The translations under genes and the position numbers were made by a program. A stretch of DNA of 5,276 bases from an uncultured Collinsella sp. (GTDB taxonomy: Bacteria; Actinomycetota; Coriobacteriia; Coriobacteriales; Coriobacteriaceae): the NCBI GenBank assembly GCA_902495985.1, contig CABUZF010000103.1, forward strand, positions 1 to 5,276. Direction: 5' to 3'. Numbering within the stretch: the first letter of the stretch is position 1; every line of letters starts with the position of its first letter. Shown here piece after piece: positions 1 through 5,276 of this stretch. Under the pieces are notes generated by a model. The model saw only the letters and a list, made by a program, of their open reading frames with translations. It searched no databases and was not told the DNA's origin.

Positions 1-105
1 CAGGGCTTACCTCCCAAATCGTCCTCGGACATGTCAGGACCCCGCCGTGCGCTTCGCGCGGCGGGGTCTTTCCGTCCTGCGGAAAGATTTGGGAGGTAAG
101 CCCTG
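1..105. repeat. 105-bp inverted-repeat element with cloverleaf-like folding
   Basis: The arms 1-20 and 86-105 are perfect reverse complements over 20 bp (outer ends CAGGGCTTAC and GTAAGCCCTG). The 65 bases between them divide into three abutting hairpins. Hairpin A is 21-40, with stem GTCCT/AGGAC. Hairpin B is about 41-65, with a very GC-rich stem CCCGCCG/CGGCGGG. Hairpin C is 69-85, with stem TTTCCG/CGGAAA. The whole could fold as a four-way junction in RNA or extrude as a cruciform in DNA. The inner GC hairpin looks like a terminator by itself. No ORF crosses the element. The outer arms are seen directly; any role (repeat family, terminator, small structured RNA) is unknown. The element starts at base 1, so its true left boundary could lie outside the window. 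Confidence 0.7.
38..71 (+). terminator. Possible intrinsic terminator inside the cloverleaf element
   Basis: GACCCCGCCG (38-47) pairs perfectly with CGGCGGGGTC (59-68), and the stem can extend inward to a tight loop around CTT. It is followed by only three T residues (69-71), so the U-tract is weak. It may end a + strand gene lying left of the window. It competes with hairpin A for bases 38-40. Confidence 0.45.
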
Positions 106-175
106 GGGCCTCCTGCGGTAACTAGGGAGTCCGAGGCTATTCGTCTTCTTGCTGCGGGTGCCTGGCCTGAAATTC

Positions 176-242
176 AGTTGCGGTGAAATAGTTCCTGCTT
201 AGCCCGCAAATGGCTGAATCTAGGAACTATTCCACCGCAACT
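176..242. repeat. 67-bp hairpin element with 21-bp arms
   Basis: The arm 176-196 (AGTTGCGGTG...) pairs with 222-242 (...CCGCAACT) at 20 of 21 positions, the only mismatch being A186/C232. The loop contains a secondary stem, TTAGCC (199-204) with GGCTGAA (212-218), using one G-T wobble, so nearly the whole element can form one long rod. There is no T-tract on either side typical of a terminator and no ORF across it. It is unrelated in sequence to the 1-105 element. It is probably a dispersed intergenic repeat; that is inference, since only one copy is visible. Confidence 0.65.
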
Positions 243-296
243 TACGTATGATCGGAGCGGCTACAGCACAAGCATCGGCGTTCGTTTGATGGTCCG

Positions 297-453
297 CCAC
301 GAAATGGGGCCATCTACTACGTTTAACTCGATGGGGCCAACCATGACCGCCTTTTCGAAAATCGACAGGCCTTCTACCTGCGGTTTTGTTTTTTGTTTTC
401 CCGGCATGGTTGAGGGTATCCAATTAAACATAGTAGATAGGCCCATTTTGTGG
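297..453. repeat. About 157-bp imperfect palindromic element (MITE-like)
   Basis: The arms 297-349 and 402-453 are imperfect inverted repeats; roughly 40 of about 52 positions pair, including perfect runs such as ATCTACTA (312-319) with TAGTAGAT (431-438). Weaker pairing continues outward (GGTC at 291-294 with GACC at 459-462). The 52-base loop holds a further hairpin. Because the arms mirror each other, opposite-strand translations show similar peptides (+ strand RHEMGPSTTFN, - strand CHKMGLSTMFN), which explains the ORFs of 82 and 123 codons here without a gene. The arms have diverged by substitution, as expected for an old repeat or a non-autonomous element. No transposase and no clear target-site duplication are seen. 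Confidence 0.65.
358..399 (+). terminator. Terminator-like hairpin with T-rich tail in the palindrome loop
   Basis: Bases 358-369 (AAAATCGACAGG) pair with 377-387 (CCTGCGGTTTT) with one bulged A and one G-T wobble. The stem is followed by GTTTTTTGTTTT (388-399). This is a plausible intrinsic terminator for + strand transcripts, placed exactly in the loop of the 297-453 palindrome. Confidence 0.5.
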
Positions 454-572
454 CATACGACCCATTCAAGCCCTATCTCGAAGGCTAAAGAGAGCCTCTC
501 ATCCACGCCTGAGAGCGAAAAGCAAATAGAATAAAAGGCAAATGAAAAGCCCGTTTGACGAGCGGAGGACAT
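454..572 (+). promoter_or_regulatory. Leader of the small + strand gene: weak promoter signs and RBS
   Basis: This AT-rich stretch holds the start signals of the 573-893 gene. GGAGG at 564-568 is a near-perfect Shine-Dalgarno, four bases before ATG 573, a slightly short spacing. TAGAAT at 527-532 is one base off the -10 consensus, but no good -35 is found at the usual distance, so the promoter call is weak. Two overlapping 5-bp hairpins (482-497 and 496-515) could form but are short enough to be chance. Nothing else is visible. Confidence 0.4.
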
Positions 573-893
573 ATGCGCGACGTAGCCGAAAGCGACTGGA
601 AGCTGTTTAAGAAAACGCTTCCTCAATGGCAAGAACGTTATATGGAAAAGCTCATCGGCCAGTACGTTGAGATACTGAATGGCGACAGCGAAGCGTCCAG
701 TAGATTTTGGGCACTAGAAGAGAGCCTCAATAGAGACAAGCTGTCCTCAGGCGTAATTGCAAACGACATTCGCCGCAGCACAATGCACCGCGAGATAGCC
801 AATTTGCTTATCGACAGCATGATCACCCTTGACGACCTTGACGGTTTTACCGAGGACATTAAGAGCTATGCGCAACACTGGATTGGCCAGTAA
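573..893 (+). CDS. Small soluble hypothetical protein (106 aa)
   Basis: No function can be assigned. The start is ATG 573, behind GGAGG at 564-568; an in-frame TTG at 555 would add six residues but lies upstream of that Shine-Dalgarno. The protein begins MRDVAESDWKLFKK and contains the motif WQERYMEKL near residues 18-26, then FWALEESLNRDK (about 45-56) and a C-terminal ITLDDLDGFTEDIK segment (about 84-97). It is charged and probably all-helical, with no signal peptide or membrane segment. From memory, proteins of this kind (a W-Q-E-x-Y-M-E core and a conserved LDDLDGFSDELK-like tail) are widespread in gut Firmicutes and Actinobacteria, and some carry the database name 'multidrug transporter', which the lack of any membrane helix contradicts. 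GC is visibly lower than in the ABC genes (one 60-base sample about 43%). It stands alone, convergent with the ABC operon. Confidence 0.8.
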   Translation: MRDVAESDWKLFKKTLPQWQERYMEKLIGQYVEILNGDSEASSRFWALEESLNRDKLSSGVIANDIRRSTMHREIANLLIDSMITLDDLDGFTEDIKSYAQHWIGQ

Positions 894-920
894 GAGCACC
901 GAACGACAAACATCCCCAGC

Positions 921-968
921 AAAACGGGGCAAACGCCGGGCCACCTATAGGCTGCCCGGCGTTTGCCC
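921..968 (-). terminator. Intrinsic terminator between convergent genes
   Basis: GGGCAAACGCCGGG (927-940) and CCCGGCGTTTGCCC (955-968) form a perfect 14-bp stem, one pair longer with C941/G954, and the loop includes the palindrome CCTATAGG. Read on the - strand the stem is followed by CGTTTTGC (T-run at 924-921), so it mainly serves the ABC operon. Read on the + strand it could also slow transcription from the 573-893 gene, although no U-tract follows on that side. Confidence 0.75.
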
Positions 969-970
969 AG

Positions 971-1009
971 ATAAAACCTGCCAAAATAAACCTGTCCCTT
1001 TTTGGCAGG
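971..1009 (-). repeat. 35-bp flanking repeat, copy 1, doubling as a terminator-like hairpin
   Basis: Bases 971-1005 are the reverse complement of 4537-4571 at 34 of 35 positions. The core reads GGGACAGGTTTATTTTGG on the - strand. This copy also folds on itself: CCTGCCAAAA (977-986) pairs perfectly with TTTTGGCAGG (1000-1009), with a 13-base loop. On the - strand the stem is followed by TTTTAT (976-971), so it resembles an intrinsic terminator directly after the permease stop codon at 1012-1010. It may belong to a dispersed REP-like family; that is inference. Confidence 0.8.
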
Positions 1010-3775
1010 CTACTCGGCGCTCTTGAGGGCGCCGACCATGTCGATCTTGTTGAGCGTTCGGTTGGTGGCGAGGTTGACGATAAACGTAAAGCCAAAGGAA
1101 AGCACCACGGCGAGCACGTAGCTTAGCGGCTCGACTTCGACGTCAAAGTACAGCGACGGCATCTGCAAAATGTACGTAAAACTCTCGGCCAGCAAGCCGC
1201 CCAGTGGCACGCCCAGCGCGGCGCCAATTGCCGTGAGGATCAACGTCTCCTTGTTGACGTAATGGTGCACCTCGCCACGGCGGAAGCCCAGCACCTTGAT
1301 GGTCGCCAGCTCGCGTTCGCGCTCGGAGATATTCGTGTTGGACAGCGTAAACACCACCACAAACGACAGGCACGCCGCCATAAAGGTCACGAGCACCACG
1401 ACGGAATTGATAATCGCAAAGTTCGCCTCATAGTTCTCCCAATGCTCGGCCGTGCTCGAGATGGTGAGCCAACCGTCGCTCTTAATCTTCTTGCTAAACG
1501 CAATCTGATCGGCCGACGAACCCTTAAGCAGCGCAAGGATGCCGTTGAGGCGCGCACTTCGACCGAACGCGCGCTCATAGGTGCTCTGCGTCATGTAAAG
1601 CGTGTTGCCCAGATAGTTAAGCGAAATGTCGCTGACCTTGACCTTGGCAACATTGAGCGACGAATCCTGGACGTGTGCCGTATCGCCCGGCTGAATCCCC
1701 AGCACCAACTGTGAACTCTTACTCAGATACACGTCTCCGTCACGCAAAGACAGCGGCTCTTTGGACTCATCCTCAAGGCGCACGTAATCGCCCAAGTCAC
1801 CCGTGCGGTCGTCGGGAATCACGATGAGCTGCACGGTCTCGCTCTTGCCGCCAAACGTAAAGGTAACGTTGTCAGTCATGATCGGCAGCGTCGAAGTTAC
1901 GGTCACACCGGAATCCTTGACCGCGCTTCGCTCGTCGAGCGCCGCGCACGTCTGCGAAAAATCGTCGGGATTGGCGACCGCCAGCAGATCGTAGCGTGTG
2001 ATGTGGCCGTACTGCTTGGGCGAAAGCGCCACCGACGTGTCGCGAATACCCATGCCGCAGATCACGAGCGCTGTGCAGCCGGCGATACCGAAGATGGTCA
2101 TAAAGGCGCGCTTTTTGTAGCGGAACAGGTTACGCGCCGCCACCTTGTTTAAGAAGCCCATGCGGCGCCAGATAAATCCGATACGCTCGAGCAGAATGCG
2201 TGAGCCGGCACGCGGCGCCTTGGGACGCATGAGCGAAGCCGGCGTCTCGGCCATCTCGTGGCGGCAGGCGATAATCGTGGCGCCCACCACGCCCACGGCA
2301 AACAGCGCTACCGACACGAGCGACGACACGATATCGTACGAAAGCAGCATCTGGGGCAGCGAGTACATGTCGTCGAACACCGTAAACAGGAACAGCGGCA
2401 GGCCCACAAATCCGATGATGTTGCCAAGCACGCCGCCGATCAGACAAGCCCACAGCGCATAGTCCACGTATTTGGACAGGATGCATCCGCGCGAATAACC
2501 GAGCGCCTTATACAGGCCGATGAGCGTGCGCTCCTCCTCGACCATACGCGTAGCGGTGGTAAGGCTGATGAGCACGGCGACGATAAAGAAGATGAACGGG
2601 AACACCGTGGCGATAGCCTCAATTGACGAGCTATCGCTCTCCACGCTCGAGTAGCTTGCGATATTGCCGCGGTCCTGGATGTACCAGGTGCATTCACCAA
2701 GGTCAGAGAGCTCGGCGCGGGCATCGGCAAACTGCTGGTCGGCGGCGGCACGGCGCTGGTCCAGGTCGGCTTGCGCCTGCGCACGCTCGTCGCTGCCCTC
2801 GGTCATGCGATTGATGTTGTCCTGCTCAATCCCAAAGAGCATATTCGCCTGGCGCTCGGCCGCATCCAAGCTTGCCGGCGTGTCGACCGTCAGTTCCTGA
2901 GCGCGCGCCTTCTCACGCTCCTCGCGGATCTTCTCGATATTGCCCTTGACCTCATCGATCTTTGCCGCGTAGGAATCCGAATAGGAGTTGAGGCTCTTGG
3001 CTCCCTCGACGATCACGTGGACCGCGGAGTAGGAAGAAGATGTCGCGGCGTCCTCGCTCACATAGAACTTATAGTCCGCCGCCGAAGCAGCGCGAAAGGC
3101 GTTGACTGTCGAGTCAGAACTTACATCAGTGGGGTCGAGGACCTCAGCCGTAATGGTGTAATCGCCCGCGGCAAACTGGTCCTTGGCGCTTTGATTGGAC
3201 GAGCTCGCGTCATTGGCGGCAAAACTCACCGTATCGCCGATTTTCTTGCCCGATGCCTTCAGGAACTTCGAAGTCACCGCGACTTCATCGGCGCTCTCGG
3301 GCAAATCGCCGTTCACGAGCACCGGCTGATCGATGTTCTCCTTGGAGAGACTCTGCACGACCACGCGCTCGCGCGTTGTGCCCACGGCGGTGTAGGCGGT
3401 CTCGGTGTAGATGCCCTCGGCCGTCTCGACACCATCGACCTCTTGGATGGCGGCGAGATCATCGTCAGTCAGGCCATAGGTCGACTGCACGTTAATGTCA
3501 TAGACATTTTGCTGGTCGAAGTAGGCGTCAACCGAATCGCACAGGTCCTCGCAACCCGCCTTAAGGCCGCACATCACGCTCACGCCAAGCGCGGTGATGA
3601 CCACGATTGACAAGAAGCGCTTAAGACTGCCTCGGATTGTGCGGTAGATGCCACGGCGAAAAACCGTCGGCACCATATCGTTTGAGCTTTGGGCAGTGCG
3701 GTAGGTCGTAAAATCCTGCTCGCGCTCCGTGTTCTGCGCGTCGCGGCGTAGGCTGTTTTGGCGGTCTTGGTCCAT
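1010..3775 (-). CDS. ABC transporter permease with two FtsX domains (921 aa)
   Basis: This is the membrane half of a MacB-like (type VII) ABC system that couples cytoplasmic ATP hydrolysis to an extracytoplasmic step; the substrate cannot be read from sequence. From ATG 3775, membrane segments lie at about 52-72, 386-408, 437-466, 483-504, 556-577, 787-812, 842-866 and 883-903: two four-helix FtsX units, each with a large extracytoplasmic domain (about 73-385 and 578-786). Each FtsX domain has the family's cytoplasmic motif, EEERTLIGLYKALG (413-426) and SERERELATIKVLG (817-830), which should contact the ATPase. Residues about 272-358 are charged and coiled-coil-like. The segment from WYIQDR into VFPFIFFIVAVLISLTTATRM is typical of large permeases of this family in Firmicutes and Coriobacteriia. 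ATG 3775 is chosen because it lies 5 nt after the ATPase stop behind GAGTGG; a GTG at 3787, overlapping the ATPase end, would add four residues. The C-terminus (DMVGALKSAE) looks natural. Confidence 0.92.
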   Translation of the reverse strand: MDQDRQNSLRRDAQNTEREQDFTTYRTAQSSNDMVPTVFRRGIYRTIRGSLKRFLSIVVITALGVSVMCGLKAGCEDLCDSVDAYFDQQNVYDINVQSTYGLTDDDLAAIQEVDGVETAEGIYTETAYTAVGTTRERVVVQSLSKENIDQPVLVNGDLPESADEVAVTSKFLKASGKKIGDTVSFAANDASSSNQSAKDQFAAGDYTITAEVLDPTDVSSDSTVNAFRAASAADYKFYVSEDAATSSSYSAVHVIVEGAKSLNSYSDSYAAKIDEVKGNIEKIREEREKARAQELTVDTPASLDAAERQANMLFGIEQDNINRMTEGSDERAQAQADLDQRRAAADQQFADARAELSDLGECTWYIQDRGNIASYSSVESDSSSIEAIATVFPFIFFIVAVLISLTTATRMVEEERTLIGLYKALGYSRGCILSKYVDYALWACLIGGVLGNIIGFVGLPLFLFTVFDDMYSLPQMLLSYDIVSSLVSVALFAVGVVGATIIACRHEMAETPASLMRPKAPRAGSRILLERIGFIWRRMGFLNKVAARNLFRYKKRAFMTIFGIAGCTALVICGMGIRDTSVALSPKQYGHITRYDLLAVANPDDFSQTCAALDERSAVKDSGVTVTSTLPIMTDNVTFTFGGKSETVQLIVIPDDRTGDLGDYVRLEDESKEPLSLRDGDVYLSKSSQLVLGIQPGDTAHVQDSSLNVAKVKVSDISLNYLGNTLYMTQSTYERAFGRSARLNGILALLKGSSADQIAFSKKIKSDGWLTISSTAEHWENYEANFAIINSVVVLVTFMAACLSFVVVFTLSNTNISERERELATIKVLGFRRGEVHHYVNKETLILTAIGAALGVPLGGLLAESFTYILQMPSLYFDVEVEPLSYVLAVVLSFGFTFIVNLATNRTLNKIDMVGALKSAE

Positions 3776-3780
3776 GGGCG

Positions 3781-4482
<702 letters not shown>

Positions 4483-4497
4483 CGATCGGTTCCCATC

Positions 4498-4539
4498 TGG
4501 TCGGATAACTCTTTAGTATTACCCATTTCGCACCGACCA
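4498..4539 (-). promoter_or_regulatory. Probable promoter region of the ABC operon, flanked by a 7-bp inverted repeat
   Basis: The space just upstream of ATG 4482 must hold the operon's start signals. On the - strand a TAATAC hexamer is a possible but weak -10, and no clear -35 is found. TGGTCGG (4498-4504) and CCGACCA (4533-4539) form a perfect inverted repeat around it and could be an operator, but a 7-bp match may be chance. The right half overlaps the 35-bp repeat by three bases. Confidence 0.3.
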
Positions 4540-4571
4540 AAAAGGGACAGGTTTATTTTGGCGGGTTTTAT
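4537..4571 (+). repeat. 35-bp flanking repeat, copy 2 (inverted relative to copy 1)
   Basis: This is identical to the reverse complement of 971-1005 except at one base (G4563). It carries CCAAAA/TTTTGG self-complementarity and a TTTTAT tail, here pointing right, so the T-tails of both copies point away from the ABC operon. Beyond the 35 bp, 4572-4584 retains weak similarity to the rest of the copy 1 region (about 8 of 13 positions), suggesting a once longer repeat. It sits about 54 bases upstream of the ATPase start codon. Confidence 0.8.
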
Positions 4572-4683
4572 ATGGGGAAATGGAAGCTATAGATGAGGCG
4601 CCGGGGAGGCAGAGAAATCATCGACGGGGTCAGGCCGACCGCCAAACACAACGCACACATCTCAATCTGTCAGCCAAATCATT

Positions 4684-4697
4684 CGAACAGCTGTTCG
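4684..4697. promoter_or_regulatory. LexA-like (SOS) box
   Basis: CGAACAGCTGTTCG is a perfect 14-bp palindrome that fits the LexA operator of Gram-positive bacteria, GAAC-N4-GTTC with flanking C and G. It lies 56 bases before the GyrI-like start codon and overlaps the likely -35 region, the position expected for a repressor site. E. coli gyrI (sbmC), a member of the same broad superfamily, is a known SOS gene, which makes the match more meaningful. A dyadic site for another regulator remains possible. No lexA gene is in the window. Confidence 0.65.
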
Positions 4698-4712
4698 TTT
4701 CTATGATATGAT
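4684..4712 (+). promoter_or_regulatory. Probable promoter of the GyrI-like gene
   Basis: TATGAT at 4707-4712 is a good -10 (five of six), and an overlapping TATGAT lies at 4702-4707. At 17 bases upstream of the first, CGAACA (4684-4689) matches the -35 consensus only in its last three bases and lies inside the LexA-like palindrome. The predicted transcript would start near 4719 with a leader of about 35 bases. AAAGG at 4741-4745 is the Shine-Dalgarno. Confidence 0.5.
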
Positions 4713-4753
4713 TCCGCTATCTAAGCAGGCCAATACGCAGAAAGGCGGCCAAC

Positions 4754-5276
4754 ATGGCGTTCGACTTTAAGAAGGAATGCAAGGAGCTCTACAAACCTGC
4801 AAGCAAGCCGAGTATCGTAACTGTCCCGCCTATGAGCTACGTTGCCGTTCGCGGAAAGGGCGACCCAAATACCGAAGGTGGCGAGTATCAAAACGCCCTG
4901 CCGCTGCTTTACGGCATCGCCTATACCGTCAAGATGTCGAAGAAAGGTTCAAGGAGTATCGAGGGCTATTTCGACTTTGTGGTACCGCCGCTCGAGGGTT
5001 TCTGGTGGCAAGACTCCCCGAGCGGCGACATCGATTATGTACGCAAGGACGATTTCAACTTTATCTCGTGCATCCGCCTGCCCGATTTCGTCACCCAAGA
5101 TGACTTTGACTGGGCAGTCGCGGAAGCCACGACCAAAAAGAAACTGGACTTTTCTGCCGTCGAGCTGCTTAAAGTTGACGAGGGTCTCTGCGTTCAATGC
5201 ATGCACACCGGGCCCTACGACAACGAACCGGCGACCGTAAACGCTATGCATGAATTAATGACCGAGCAGGGCTATG
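4754..5276 (+). CDS. GyrI-like small-molecule-binding protein, 3' truncated by the window
   Basis: This is the first 174 codons of a GyrI-like domain protein; no stop is reached, and the family is usually somewhat over 200 aa, so perhaps 30-40 residues are missing. ATG 4754 follows AAAGG at 4741-4745 with normal spacing. Recognisable blocks are VAVRGKGDPN (30-39), YGIAYTVKM (53-61), PPLEGFWW (78-85; E81, W84 and W85 are likely pocket residues) and HTGPYDNEPATV (151-162). There is no DNA-binding domain at the N-terminus, no signal peptide and no membrane segment, so it is a stand-alone cytosolic ligand-binding protein. Stand-alone members such as Listeria Lin2189 have been reported to hydrolyse cyclopropane-containing DNA-alkylating compounds; that this protein does so is inference. 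It is transcribed divergently from the ABC operon, and a LexA-like box in its promoter suggests induction by DNA damage. Confidence 0.88.
   Translation, partial: MAFDFKKECKELYKPASKPSIVTVPPMSYVAVRGKGDPNTEGGEYQNALPLLYGIAYTVKMSKKGSRSIEGYFDFVVPPLEGFWWQDSPSGDIDYVRKDDFNFISCIRLPDFVTQDDFDWAVAEATTKKKLDFSAVELLKVDEGLCVQCMHTGPYDNEPATVNAMHELMTEQGY

Noticed and set aside
1..453. CRISPR array or riboswitch
   Set aside because: The palindromes differ from one another in sequence, are not evenly spaced, and have no repeat-spacer pattern. No known riboswitch core is recognisable, and the elements are far from the next start codon.
482..515. Two overlapping alternative hairpins (482-497 and 496-515) resembling an attenuator switch
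   Set aside because: Each stem is only 5 bp, no leader peptide or terminator follows, and such short pairs are expected by chance.
261..632. 123-codon open frame on the - strand (and an 82-codon one on the + strand at 286-534)
   Set aside because: Both run through the 297-453 palindrome, give mirror-image similar peptides, lack a ribosome binding site, and the - strand frame begins inside and antisense to the 573-893 gene.
2771..3610. 279-codon open frame on the + strand
   Set aside because: It is antisense to the permease, whose domains and motifs are intact; the frame is open because of GC-rich codon bias and shows no recognisable protein features.
4777..5251. Open frames overlapping the right-edge gene (4777-5103 and 4842-5240 on +, 4949-5251 on -)
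   Set aside because: The frame from ATG 4754 has the RBS and the conserved GyrI-like blocks; the others are shadows of it.

Overview
The window looks like a piece of a moderately GC-rich actinobacterial genome, most probably Coriobacteriia (a Collinsella-like gut organism). That placement is inference from the codon and GC style of the long genes, the permease type, and the hairpin repeats between genes. No rRNA, tRNA or CRISPR array is visible.

Layout: positions 1-572 hold no convincing gene. They carry three unrelated inverted-repeat elements in a row: a 105-bp perfect-armed, cloverleaf-like element at 1-105, a 67-bp hairpin at 176-242, and a roughly 157-bp imperfect palindrome at 297-453 with a terminator-like hairpin in its loop. 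A short leader and a strong ribosome binding site then lead into a small soluble hypothetical protein on the + strand (573-893, 106 aa), which has visibly lower GC than the genes that follow. Convergent to it, on the - strand, is a two-gene operon at 4482-1010: an ABC ATPase of the MacB/LolD/FtsE type, followed with a 5-nt gap by a large double-FtsX permease. Two stacked hairpins at 921-1009 end this operon. The inner one is one copy of a 35-bp repeat whose inverted copy (34/35 identical) lies just upstream of the operon at 4537-4571, so the transporter operon is bracketed by inverted repeats.

Divergent from the operon, the right edge holds the first 174 residues of a GyrI-like small-molecule-binding protein (4754 to the window end, incomplete). 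Its promoter region contains a perfect 14-bp palindrome, CGAACAGCTGTTCG, which fits the Gram-positive LexA (SOS) box GAAC-N4-GTTC.

How the genes may work together: the ATPase and permease should form one membrane complex. The GyrI-like protein belongs to a family tied to protection against DNA-damaging small molecules, and the LexA-like box suggests induction by DNA damage. An exporter next to a damage-induced detoxifying protein could form a defence neighbourhood, but the divergent arrangement is the only link the sequence shows. The most notable points are the LexA-like box upstream of the GyrI-like gene, the inverted repeats around the transporter operon, and the dense set of palindromic elements upstream of the small orphan gene.
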